Translations under genes and position numbers: made by a program
Part shown: in pieces, positions 19,194 through 27,206 of the stretch
How positions within the stretch are numbered: the first letter of the stretch is position 1
Layout of the letters: each line of letters begins with the position of its first letter
Assembly (NCBI GenBank): GCA_049841275.1
Contig: JASGDN010000061.1
Coordinates: forward strand, 1-64,000
DNA: 64,000 nt
From: JASGDN01 sp049841275
GTDB taxonomy: Bacteria; Chloroflexota; Chloroflexia; Thermomicrobiales; UBA6265
Direction: 5' to 3'
Notes under the pieces: generated by a model
Database searches by the model: none
What the model saw: the letters and a program-made list of their open reading frames with translations, nothing else
What the model was told of the DNA's origin: nothing

Positions 19194-20405
19194 TCAGTCC
19201 TCGCGGGCGCGGCTGTCACCCTTGACGGTGATCAGTGGTGTCAGTGTGTGGACGATCTCGATGAGATCCATCTGCCGTGCGATGACCGTCTCGATGTCCT
19301 TGTATGCGCCCGGTGCCTCGTCGATGTAGCCCTTGGACGCCTTCGAGAAGGTGCCCGCGAGCGACGCGGAGAAGGCGTTCGTGTCGATCGACCGGCGGGC
19401 GGCACTCCGGCTCATTCGGCGTCCGGCGCCGTGCGAGCACGACATCAGGCTCTCCGGATTGCCCCTGCCCCGCACGATGGAGCTCGGCGAACCCATCGAT
19501 CCGGGGATGATCCCGAGTTGCCCGGCGAAGGCGGATGTCGCGCCTTTCCGATGCACCATCACCGGAACTCCGTCGTGCTCCTCCAGCGCGGCGAAGTTGT
19601 GGTGGATGCTGATCATCGGTTCCGGAGCCGGTGCATCAACCGCGATACCGGTCGTGGCCAGAACGTGGTGCAGTTGTTCCAGCATCCCCTGGATCATCTG
19701 CGTGCGGCTGGCCAGCGCGAAATCGGTCGCCCACTGCATGTCGGCGAGGTAGTCCTGTCCGGTCTGGTCGTCCAGCGGCAGTGAAGCGAGATCCTTGCCA
19801 ACGGCGAGCGAACGGGCCTCCGTGCTCCGGATCGCGAGCGCGTTGTAGTGGTCGGCAATCCGCAGGCCGGTGTGGCGCGAGCCCGAGTGGACCATCAGCC
19901 AGATGAGGCCGTTCTCATCGGCCTGTGCTTCGAGGAAGTGATTGCCGCCGCCGAGCGTCCCGAGCTGGAAGGCCGCCTTCTCCTGGATCAGTGACTGAAG
20001 CACCGTTGCCCGCAGTGGGCGGTCGAGGTCTCCAAGGTTCTGTGGATGCCGATGGACGTTGAAGCCGGTTGGGATGGTGCGGTTGACCTGCCCCGACCAT
20101 GCGCGCCAGAAGGTCTTGTCCATCTGCTCGCGGTCGAGCGTGATGCCGGTGTTCAGCGCGCACATGCCGCAGCCGATGTCGACGCCGACGGCGTTCGGGA
20201 GGACGGCATTCTCGGTGGGGAAGACGCACCCGATTGAGACACCGAAGCCGACGTGCGTGTCGGGCATGGCGGCGACGCGGAGCGAAACCTCCGGGTGGGA
20301 GGCCGCGTTGGTGAGTTGCTCCATGGCGCCGGGTTCGATCTCGGTTTCGGGCAGCCAGGTGTTGATGGGGACGCGCATGCTCCCCCGCTGGATGATGGTC
20401 TCCAT
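19194..20405 (-). CDS. rtcB: RNA-splicing ligase RtcB
   Basis: 403 aa from the ATG at 20405; the frame continues upstream but homology starts here. RtcB joins RNA 2',3'-cyclic phosphate (or 3'-phosphate) ends to 5'-OH ends with GTP and Mn2+. Motifs: VGVDIGCGM with the metal cysteine, GTLGGGNHFLE, MVHSGSRHTG, ISIHHNFA, RKGATSAF, and SCSHGAGRRMSR carrying the guanylylated histidine. Length is usual for the short RtcB form. The ATG has AAGGG upstream. No archease gene is adjacent. It probably serves RNA repair rather than tRNA splicing in a bacterium. Confidence 0.93.
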   Translation of the reverse strand: METIIQRGSMRVPINTWLPETEIEPGAMEQLTNAASHPEVSLRVAAMPDTHVGFGVSIGCVFPTENAVLPNAVGVDIGCGMCALNTGITLDREQMDKTFWRAWSGQVNRTIPTGFNVHRHPQNLGDLDRPLRATVLQSLIQEKAAFQLGTLGGGNHFLEAQADENGLIWLMVHSGSRHTGLRIADHYNALAIRSTEARSLAVGKDLASLPLDDQTGQDYLADMQWATDFALASRTQMIQGMLEQLHHVLATTGIAVDAPAPEPMISIHHNFAALEEHDGVPVMVHRKGATSAFAGQLGIIPGSMGSPSSIVRGRGNPESLMSCSHGAGRRMSRSAARRSIDTNAFSASLAGTFSKASKGYIDEAPGAYKDIETVIARQMDLIEIVHTLTPLITVKGDSRARED

Positions 20406-20520
20406 ATGGGTAGTTCCCTTGCATCGATGAGATTGGCAAAAAAGACAGTGTGTTTGGGCATCGCCGGAGGACCACGGGGTCCCCGTGCCGTCTCGATGCG
20501 CTGGATTCGGCCAGATGGTG

Positions 20521-20592
20521 TTAACGGGCGACCGGACGAAGTCCGCGGCGCAAGCCAGGTAGCTCGGCGATCGGCGGTGTCGGGTCGGACAT
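20521..20592 (-). CDS. Possible 23-residue ORF upstream of rtcB
   Basis: ATG at 20592 with GGAGG six bases upstream encodes 23 residues ending LRRGLRPVAR. It lies 115 bases before the rtcB start on the same strand and might be a leader peptide. No homology is known to me. The good ribosome site is the only support. The rest of the 20406-20883 gap shows nothing I can assign. Confidence 0.25.
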   Translation of the reverse strand: MSDPTPPIAELPGLRRGLRPVAR

Positions 20593-20883
20593 TGGCGTCC
20601 TCCGGGAATACGCCGCCACAAAGCTGCCCGGCTTGCCTGGTTGGGACACGACCTGGCGTCCTCCACGCGGGGATGCGAGGAGGAGGTCGTGCACGGCAAT
20701 GAGGGTGGCGAGCGTAATCATGGGGTCACAACGTCCGTTCATCGGTCGGATCCGGAGACATGGCAAGGACACACGTCCTGTCGCTCATTTCCGGCGGTGC
20801 CCTTCGAGGGGTGACGCCCATTCTAGCGAACAGATGTCCGAAATGGAACCCCTTGGCACAACATACATGAATCCCGGGACGCA

Positions 20884-20917
20884 AACGGGCAGGACGCATC
20901 AATGCGTCCTGCCCGTT
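20884..20917. terminator. 16-bp perfect hairpin after P-loop kinase gene
   Basis: AACGGGCAGGACGCAT (20884-20899) pairs perfectly with 20902-20917. It lies just downstream of the leftward P-loop gene ending at 20930 and before rtcB, so it probably separates the two transcripts. Reading leftward, the stem is followed by a short T-rich GTTTGCG. Confidence 0.65.
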
Positions 20918-20929
20918 CCTCCAATCGAG

Positions 20930-21475
20930 TCAGTGGGAATGTGTGTCGTAGAGTTCCGGCGCCCAGGCGCGAACCAGGTCGATGGTTTCCGATACATCCC
21001 GGCCATCGTTGTCGATCCGCAGAAACCGGAAATCGCCGTGTGCGGCGGCGAACGTCGTGTCTTCCGGATCGACGCGGTCGACCATGTCCCGCCATTCCTT
21101 GGTCGATTGCTTGGGACGTTTGGCCCGTCGGATGTCACGCGTCGGCTTCCCGGCGCACAGCTGCACGACGTAGACATTCGCCTCGTCGGGCAGGACCTTC
21201 CGAAATGCGTCGTAGTGCTCGATGTTGCTCAGGAAACTCCCCGCGATCACCGTGCGGTAGTCGGCGGTCCAGAAGTTCCGCGTGAGGTCTGCCACGTTCT
21301 TCCACATCAGCTGGACGAATGCCTCATCCATCTGCCATGGATTGACCTGCCCGACGTCCTCGGCGTCAATTTGGGCGCTCGATGGAGTTTCCTTCATCAA
21401 GGCCCGCACCGTCGTCGATTTTCCCGAACCTTCCTGCCCCACGAGAATCACGAGATTGTTACGCGCGTCCGACAT
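20930..21475 (-). CDS. P-loop NTPase/kinase-like protein
   Basis: 181 aa from the ATG at 21475, chosen because AGGAGG lies six bases upstream and the Walker A box follows directly: ILVGQEGSGKSTTVRAL at about residues 10-26. There is an acidic position in IDAEDVGQVNP (about 38), and a lid-like basic segment RRAKRPKQSTKEW near 130. The compact size and single-nucleotide-kinase look resemble gluconate-kinase, zeta-toxin or polynucleotide-kinase relatives, but the substrate is unknown. It lies upstream of rtcB on the same strand but is separated by 525 bases and a hairpin. Confidence 0.7.
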   Translation of the reverse strand: MSDARNNLVILVGQEGSGKSTTVRALMKETPSSAQIDAEDVGQVNPWQMDEAFVQLMWKNVADLTRNFWTADYRTVIAGSFLSNIEHYDAFRKVLPDEANVYVVQLCAGKPTRDIRRAKRPKQSTKEWRDMVDRVDPEDTTFAAAHGDFRFLRIDNDGRDVSETIDLVRAWAPELYDTHSH

Positions 21476-21657
21476 GATGTCCTCCTGCCCACGAAGAGAC
21501 GCCGATATCCGCGTCATAGGGGAGAGTTCCTGCGCCTGCGGATACCGGATGTTCGAGAGCGGCGGGCACTGTACCACGCCAAACGAGGCCGTGGCCATGC
21601 ATGAATCGCGAATGCTGAGCCTGGTCGGATTCGTCCGGGCTGTTGTGGTGGAGACGA

Positions 21658-22116
21658 TCAGATCGCGACCGGCCGGTGGACGCGACGTTCGACCGCCAAG
21701 GTGTCTGGCAGGCGGATGGCATAGTCCTCGTCGGCCCGAAGGTCGGCCGTGAACGCCTTGCGTGAGCCATCTCCGTCGTAGAAGACGATATCGCCGGGAT
21801 CGGAGTCGTTTGCCGTCACAACGAACGGGACATGTGTCGCCGTCGCGAGGTGGCTTAGCAGGGTTTCGAGGTTCTGCGTGGATGCCGGAATCTCAAGGAG
21901 ATAGTGCGCCGGGAAATCTCCCGGCTGGTCGTCCGTCTCCCGCTGCCAGATGATGAGGACATCATCACTCCGTAACGCGTGTAATGCGACGTCGCTGAGC
22001 ATCCGGGTCACAACTACTGTATCGCTGGGCACACCGAAGACTGACACGCTAGCCTGGCGTAGCGTCTCAGGTGCCGGTTCGTGCTCGAAGTAGATGTCGG
22101 GGCCAGAGACTCTCAT
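21658..22116 (-). CDS. Hypothetical protein, second gene of coupled pair
   Basis: 152 aa, no family recognised. No signal peptide or membrane segment; acidic overall, with a predicted mixed alpha/beta pattern such as DVLIIWQRE and HYLLEIPASTQNLETLL. The ATG at 22116 overlaps the stop of the preceding gene by four bases (ATGA), so the two are translationally coupled and their products probably act together. GC content and codon use look like the neighbours. Toxin/antitoxin or small regulatory partner roles are possible but unsupported. Confidence 0.6.
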   Translation of the reverse strand: MRVSGPDIYFEHEPAPETLRQASVSVFGVPSDTVVVTRMLSDVALHALRSDDVLIIWQRETDDQPGDFPAHYLLEIPASTQNLETLLSHLATATHVPFVVTANDSDPGDIVFYDGDGSRKAFTADLRADEDYAIRLPDTLAVERRVHRPVAI

Positions 22117-22544
22117 GGCTGTCGGCGTTCTTTCAGTATCCAGATCCGTTGAGCTTCAAGGATATGGACCTCCGCGATGTTCTGTCGCCGAATCTCGTAG
22201 TCGGCCAAGTCATTGATGCCATTGTAACGCGCATAGGCGCGCAAACAGATCACGACCGGGCGTGGAACGGGACCGATGAACCCATCGCCACTGACAGGGA
22301 AAAGTCGTCCGGTCGGCTTGATCTGATAGACGCGCCCACGAATGTGGAACTGCGATCCGTCGCGATCGGCCAGCCCGGAGGTAATGTCTGCCACATCGGC
22401 GGAGACATTCACTCCGGGAGCGATGAACGTGGTCCATTCGTCGGCAAGAATCGATTTCCGGATGCGTGCAATGAAATGACGGTCCGCCGGAGGGAGAACC
22501 GGGATTCGAGGTCGGTTTCTCTCTCGATCATTCTTGTCATCCAT
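22113..22544 (-). CDS. Hypothetical protein, first gene of coupled pair
   Basis: 143 aa from the ATG at 22544, 22 bases after the FAH-family hydrolase ends, so probably in the same transcript. The N-terminus is charged (DDKNDRERNRPR); a central part has GRVYQIKPTGRLFPV and a C-terminal DYEIRRQNIAEVHILEAQRIWIL. No motif or domain is recognised. The frame extends upstream into the hydrolase gene without support. It overlaps the next gene by four bases. Function unknown. Confidence 0.6.
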   Translation of the reverse strand: MDDKNDRERNRPRIPVLPPADRHFIARIRKSILADEWTTFIAPGVNVSADVADITSGLADRDGSQFHIRGRVYQIKPTGRLFPVSGDGFIGPVPRPVVICLRAYARYNGINDLADYEIRRQNIAEVHILEAQRIWILKERRQP

Positions 22545-22566
22545 CGATATCGCTTGCTCGTCTCGC

Positions 22567-23427
22567 CTAGTCGGTGAGGCGGACGACAGGATTCCGCAGG
22601 GTACCGATACCATCGATGGTGATGCTCACGACATCACCGTCCTGCAACGTGAACTCGCTCGGCGGGATGATCCCCGTGCCCGTGAACAGGAACGCCCCGC
22701 TCAGGAAGGCGTTGTGCTTGTGCAGATACGCCAGCAGGTCGTCGAACGAGCGGTGCAGTTGGTTCGTGGAGGTCGTCCCCGTGAAGATCTGCTCGCCGCC
22801 GCGTTCGATCACCAGCGTGATGTCGAGGTCGTTCGCGTTCGGCAGTTCGTTTACCAGCACGATCGCCGGCCCGAGACCCGCGCAGGCGGTATAGACCTTC
22901 GCCTGGGGCAGGTAGAGCGGGTTCTCACCTTCGATCGAGCGGGACGAGACATCGTTGCCGATCGTGTAGCCGACGAGCTCCCGGTGCGCGTTCACGACCA
23001 GCGCCAGTTCGGGCTCCGGCACGTCCCACGTCGAATCGCCCCGGATGGCTACTGTCCCATCCGGCCCGGAGACGCGGCTCGGTGTGGCCTTGAAGAAGAG
23101 TTCTGGGCGCTGCGCCTCATAGACGAGATCGTAGACATCCTTCTGTGTTGACTCCTCCATCCGGGCGTCGCGGCTGCGGGAGTAGGTGACGCCACACGCC
23201 CAGACCTCCTGCGTGTCGATCGGCGCGAGCAGCTCGATCTGGTCCACGCGAAGCGGGATGCGCGTGTTGTCGAGCACGTCCCGCACGGCAGCCTGGAGTT
23301 CCGCCAGAGACAGCCGAAGGGCAGCATCGACAGTCGAGGGAGAGGTGAATTCGTAGACGGCATCGCCATCGACCACGCCGAGGCGGGAGGTGGCGCTATC
23401 TGCGGTCTTGAAGCGGACAAGTGACAT
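22567..23427 (-). CDS. Fumarylacetoacetate hydrolase family protein
   Basis: 286 aa. FAH-family enzymes hydrolyse C-C bonds in 2,4-diketo or acylpyruvate acids using Mg2+ or Mn2+. The metal site is seen in WDVPEPELALVVN (E-x-E region, about 157-169) and NDVSSRSIEGENPLYLPQAK, with GDVVSI near the C-terminus. AAGGAG lies eight bases before the ATG. It follows lutA in the same direction. In oxidative L-fucose or L-rhamnose pathways such a hydrolase splits a 2,4-diketo-3-deoxy acid into pyruvate and lactate; the adjacent lactate-oxidising genes fit that, but the assignment is inference. Confidence 0.88.
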   Translation of the reverse strand: MSLVRFKTADSATSRLGVVDGDAVYEFTSPSTVDAALRLSLAELQAAVRDVLDNTRIPLRVDQIELLAPIDTQEVWACGVTYSRSRDARMEESTQKDVYDLVYEAQRPELFFKATPSRVSGPDGTVAIRGDSTWDVPEPELALVVNAHRELVGYTIGNDVSSRSIEGENPLYLPQAKVYTACAGLGPAIVLVNELPNANDLDITLVIERGGEQIFTGTTSTNQLHRSFDDLLAYLHKHNAFLSGAFLFTGTGIIPPSEFTLQDGDVVSITIDGIGTLRNPVVRLTD

Positions 23428-23572
23428 CAGTTGGCTCCTTCAAATGGGCTGAAAGTGTCGTTCGTTTTGTAGGGATCGATTTTGTGTCGATCCGTTACGA
23501 CGGGCACGACAGACAGACATCTGCACTTCAGATGCCCCTGCTGGCAGCGATCATTTCCGGCTTCGCCAGAAG

Positions 23573-23613
23573 TGCTTCGCACGGGGGTTCTTCGCTGCGC
23601 TTAGAATGACATG
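23573..23613. repeat. Dispersed 41-bp repeat, copy A
   Basis: A 41-bp unit beginning TGCTTCGCACGGGGGT and ending ATGACATG, matching 27091-27131 at 36 of 41 positions. It lies in the gap between lutA and the FAH gene. Related text occurs around 26866-26905. No ORF is associated. Confidence 0.55.
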
Positions 23614-23664
23614 GCTCGGTGCTTTTGGGATAGACCCTTGCGGACAGTACCAGTCCAGACGACC

Positions 23665-24549
23665 TCAGTCCTGCCGTTCGCGGACGCGGTCGGCAAGGAG
23701 TTCCGCGATGTGCTTCACCTGCAGCGAGCGCCCTGACGCATCCGCGCCGCCTCGAAGGTGCATCAGGCAGCCCTGATTGTCCGTCACTAGCACTGGCGCG
23801 CCGGTCGTATCGGCGTTGTCCAGCTTGCGGTTCATCAATCGCTCGGCAATGAGCGGATACTCCAGGCTGAACGAGCCGCCGAAGCCGCAGCAGAGGACCT
23901 CGCCCAGCTCGCGAAGTTTGTAGCCCATCACGTCCTGGAGCAGGTAGCGTGGTTCTGCCTTCAGCCCGAGCGCGTTCAGGCCCTGGCAGGAATCGTGGTA
24001 CGTCAGGGCATACGTCCCGCCGTCGAGCGGCGTCAGGCTGCCTGCCGGGATCTGCGCCACGTTTATCAGGAAGCTCGTGAAGTCGATGATCCGGTTTGCC
24101 AGGCGTTCGGCGCGGGCGTGCCAGAGGGGATCGTTGCGCAGGACGTGCAGGTAGTCCTGCGCGATCATCGCCACGCAACTCGCGCTGCCGGAGATGATGT
24201 AGTCGGCCGGAATCGCCTCCAGCCGTTTGATCGTGCGTTCGATCATCGGGCGGGCGTGCTTGGCATCACCGGAGTTGTGCGGGATCAGGCCGCAGCAATG
24301 CAGGTTTTCCGGCGCGATCACCGCCACGCCGAGCGCCTGCAGAACCGTGCCGATCGCCTCGGCTTGCTCCGGATAGAACATCGTCGTCATGCAGCCGGGG
24401 TAGAGCGCGACCGTCATCCCATCCGCCGTGTTGGCGATCAATGCGGGCGTTGCGCCGGGGATGAGCCCTGGCGTGTCTCCACGACCGCCGAGTCGCGGTG
24501 TCGGGAGCTTCTCGGTGATGGCGGAGGCGGTGGAACGGATCGTGTGCAT
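23665..24549 (-). CDS. lutA: (Fe-S)-binding protein, lactate utilisation LutA
   Basis: 294 aa from the ATG at 24549. Two CCG-domain motifs are present: LHCCGLIPHNSGD near residue 90 and VLCCGFGGSFSLEYP near 225, the heterodisulfide-reductase-like cysteine modules of LutA/LldE. VALYPGCMTTMFYPE gives the N-terminal conserved start. With LutB and LutC it forms the cytoplasmic iron-sulfur L-lactate oxidation complex. It is third in the leftward order lutC-lutB-lutA, after a 78-base gap. An N-terminal tail of about 45 residues precedes the conserved part. Confidence 0.9.
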   Translation of the reverse strand: MHTIRSTASAITEKLPTPRLGGRGDTPGLIPGATPALIANTADGMTVALYPGCMTTMFYPEQAEAIGTVLQALGVAVIAPENLHCCGLIPHNSGDAKHARPMIERTIKRLEAIPADYIISGSASCVAMIAQDYLHVLRNDPLWHARAERLANRIIDFTSFLINVAQIPAGSLTPLDGGTYALTYHDSCQGLNALGLKAEPRYLLQDVMGYKLRELGEVLCCGFGGSFSLEYPLIAERLMNRKLDNADTTGAPVLVTDNQGCLMHLRGGADASGRSLQVKHIAELLADRVRERQD

Positions 24550-24626
24550 GGGGCCGGGGTCCTTCGGTTGGCAAGCGTGGATGCGGCCCTTGTGGCCGCT
24601 TGGGTAGGCGGCCACGAGGGCCGCAT

Positions 24627-26087
24627 CTACGATGGAGTTCCTGTCCGTTTGCGGGCGGGGGCGATGGCCGGGAGGCTGCGCCAGCGCGTCTGCTTGTTCA
24701 GGATCGGGATGCGCTTGCCGCGTACAAGGCGTCCGCCGTGCGTCAGCGGACGCTGGGCGTGACGGCCGATCTTCAGCAGGAGCTTCATGACCTCCGGATG
24801 GCTGTAGACGCTCATGGCGACCGCCTTCTCCGGCTTGAGCCCCTTCTTCTCCACCACCATCTTGCGGACATCAAGGATCTGGCGCGGCAAGGGGATCTCC
24901 ACCGGGCAGACCGTTTCGCAGGCGTTGCACGAGAGGCAGAGGCTCTGCGGACCGGCGACGGCGTCGATGCCGTGCAGGAAGGGCGTCACCACCAGCCCGA
25001 TCGCGCCGGTGTAGATGTGCCCGAAGACGTGCCCTCCCACCTCGCGATACGGCGGGCAGACGTTCGCGCATGCGGCGCAGCGGATGCAGTGCAGCGCCTC
25101 ACGGAACTCCTCCTGCTCGCGCATCTTGCGCCGTCCGTTATCGACCAGCACAAGGTGCTGCTCGTGACCGGGCGATGGGCCATGGATGAACGTGGTGTAG
25201 ACCGTCAGCCGCTGTGCGGTCGCCGATCGGGCGAGGAGGCGGAGCTGCGTCATCGCGTCCTCGTAGGTGGGAACCAGCTTCTCGATGCCGGCGAGGATGA
25301 CGTGGACCGGCGGGATGGACGACGTGAGGCGTCCATTGCCCTCGTTCGTCACCATCATCACGGTCCCGGCCTCGGCGATCAGGGCATTCGCGCCGGTGAT
25401 GCCCATCCCCGCCTTGAAGAAGACATCGCGCAGGGCGTCCTTCGCGGCGTGGACCTGCTCGTCCACGCTCTCACGCGAGATCTCGCGCCCGAGCGTCTGC
25501 GTGAAGATGTCGCCGACCTGCTGCCGCGCAAGGTGGATCGCTGGCATCACCATGTGGCTGGGCCGCTCGCCGCGCAACTGGACGATCCACTCGCCGAGGT
25601 CCGTTTCCACGACCTCGACACCGTCTTCCTCGAAGCGATGGTTGAGTTCGATCTCCTCGGAGACCATCGACTTCGACTTCGCGACGAGCTTGACGTTCCG
25701 TTCCTCCGCCAGGCGAGTGATGATGGCGCAGGCGGCATCGGCGTCTTCGGCAAAGTGGACGGTGGTGCCGGCCTTCTCCATCTGCTTCACGAACTGATCG
25801 AGGTAGAACTCGATGTTGTCGATGGCGTCCGTCTTCGCGGCCTTCATCCGCTCGCGCAGCGCCTGGAACTCGACCTCGGCCATCACGGCATCGCGTGATG
25901 CCCGCCAGCCGGTCTGGAAATTGGTCAGGTTGCGCGAGAGCTGGGCGTCGGAGACGGCTGCGTCGTAGCGATCCTCGAAGGCCACCTCCGGATGACCGTG
26001 ATCACCACCAGCCGACTCGGCGGCCGGGTGGATCGGGTCGTGCACATCGGGTGGACGGTGGCGGGGGTTCGAGGCCGGGAGTGCCAT
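24627..26087 (-). CDS. lutB: Iron-sulfur protein, lactate utilisation LutB
   Basis: 486 aa from the ATG at 26087 with GAGGA eight bases upstream. The LUD domain spans about 60-300 (EEIELNHRFEEDGVEVVETDLGEWIVQL). It is followed by a two-cluster ferredoxin segment, CIRCAACANVCPPYREVGGH and CLSCNACETVCPVEIPL, for two [4Fe-4S] centres. A C-terminal LutB-type helical region follows. It carries electrons within the LutABC L-lactate dehydrogenase system. It starts ten bases after lutC ends. The N-terminal 40 residues are Pro/His-rich and not conserved. Confidence 0.92.
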   Translation of the reverse strand: MALPASNPRHRPPDVHDPIHPAAESAGGDHGHPEVAFEDRYDAAVSDAQLSRNLTNFQTGWRASRDAVMAEVEFQALRERMKAAKTDAIDNIEFYLDQFVKQMEKAGTTVHFAEDADAACAIITRLAEERNVKLVAKSKSMVSEEIELNHRFEEDGVEVVETDLGEWIVQLRGERPSHMVMPAIHLARQQVGDIFTQTLGREISRESVDEQVHAAKDALRDVFFKAGMGITGANALIAEAGTVMMVTNEGNGRLTSSIPPVHVILAGIEKLVPTYEDAMTQLRLLARSATAQRLTVYTTFIHGPSPGHEQHLVLVDNGRRKMREQEEFREALHCIRCAACANVCPPYREVGGHVFGHIYTGAIGLVVTPFLHGIDAVAGPQSLCLSCNACETVCPVEIPLPRQILDVRKMVVEKKGLKPEKAVAMSVYSHPEVMKLLLKIGRHAQRPLTHGGRLVRGKRIPILNKQTRWRSLPAIAPARKRTGTPS

Positions 26088-26097
26088 GCGATATTCC

Positions 26098-26688
26098 TCA
26101 GCGGATGTCGGATGTGAAGAGGACGTGGAAAACACCGGGACCCTGGACGCCAACCGCCAGGGTGCGTTCGATGTCGGCGGTGCGGCTGGGCCCGGTCACG
26201 AACGTTGCGTAGGACGCGCTGTTCGCCGAGACCTCGCGCAGGATCGGGGCCGCCTCCATCAGGGAAGGCACGAGCGCCGCCGGATCGGCGAGCACGATGA
26301 GGGTGTCGGTCATCAAGGTGACGGAGCGCCCTTCGACGGTCGGCTCCACGAGCAGCGACGAGCCGGTCTCGGCGATGGTGGCGCGGGCGATGGTCAGCCC
26401 GAGCGGCTGGTCGCGGACCTCGGCGGGTCCCGTGGAGACACGTGGCTCCAGCCCGAGCTCCCGCAACGCATCCAGCAGGGTCGGGGCGAGGTCGGTCGTC
26501 TCTTGCGCGATCCAGATCACCGTGTTCCCGGCGGGATTCCGCTCCGCGATTGCCTGCGCCAACGCCTCTGTACCGCCAAGGACCACCGCCGCCACGCCGC
26601 CGGCGGTCGCCAGGCGTTCGGTGAAGAGCGCAATGCGCTCCGGTTGGGAGAGGGCGGTGAATGGATCGACGGAGGCGGGAGAGCTCAT
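26098..26688 (-). CDS. lutC: LUD-domain protein, lactate utilisation LutC
   Basis: 196 aa from the ATG at 26688 (frame open to 26826). A lone LUD domain, matching LutC size: AEVRDQPLGLTIARATIAETGSSLLVEPTVEGR and LTMMTDTLIVL-like blocks, ending GVQGPGVFHVLFTSDIR, close to the GP...VVL end of the family. First gene of the lutC-lutB-lutA operon. Upstream to 27206 there is only repeat-bearing intergenic DNA, and no regulator gene is adjacent. Confidence 0.86.
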   Translation of the reverse strand: MSSPASVDPFTALSQPERIALFTERLATAGGVAAVVLGGTEALAQAIAERNPAGNTVIWIAQETTDLAPTLLDALRELGLEPRVSTGPAEVRDQPLGLTIARATIAETGSSLLVEPTVEGRSVTLMTDTLIVLADPAALVPSLMEAAPILREVSANSASYATFVTGPSRTADIERTLAVGVQGPGVFHVLFTSDIR

Positions 26689-27206
26689 CGAGCGGGGCGA
26701 TCCTTGGGATGATGGGCGTCTTGCGACAGAGACTCGTTCGCGGGCGTCGCGTTGCCGGGCATCGTACCGCAGATGTTCGAAGGTAGCATCATCAGCGGAC
26801 CGGGCAGTGCTGAACATAACGCCCAACCTGGTGTGGGGATGTTCGCCGAAACGCCACCATCCCGTGTCATTCTGGGCCCTTCGGCTTCGCTCAGGATAAT
26901 CTCGCGATGAGTCGCTTCCGCTTGGTTGCTCTGCAACCGCCTATGAAACACCCGCCGCGCGCAGCGAAGAGAGAGCGCTTCCGGCGGAGCCGGAAATCGA
27001 TGTTGGCATGGAAGGCACTGCATCCGACGCGCTGATTGGGGTGCAGCTCCGCGAAAACGTGCCCTCCAGATATCGACCTTCGGTCGATTGTGCTTCGCAC
27101 GGGGGTCCCTCGCTGCGCTCAGGAAGACATGCTTGGTATGTCTACGGAAGAGGTTCTCTATGTGACGATGGCTGCTCCCATCATCAAGGCGGCCAGCCGA
27201 TCACTG
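26689..27206. other. Intergenic region between lutC and uxaA-family gene, with repeats
   Basis: 518 bases without a gene I can support. It contains a GTCATTCTGGGCC...GCTTCGCTCAGGAT tract at about 26870-26902 and the second copy of the 41-bp repeat at 27091-27131. The lut promoter should lie near 26689-26830, but no clear hexamers stand out. Confidence 0.5.
27091..27131. repeat. Dispersed 41-bp repeat, copy C
   Basis: Starts TGCTTCGCACGGGGGT and ends AAGACATG; 36 of 41 bases match the copy at 23573-23613, in the same orientation. The two copies bracket the lut operon. Confidence 0.55.

Noticed and set aside
24600..25898. Long rightward frame opposite lutB
   Set aside because: Low-complexity shadow of the lutB coding strand; iron-sulfur motifs are on the other strand.
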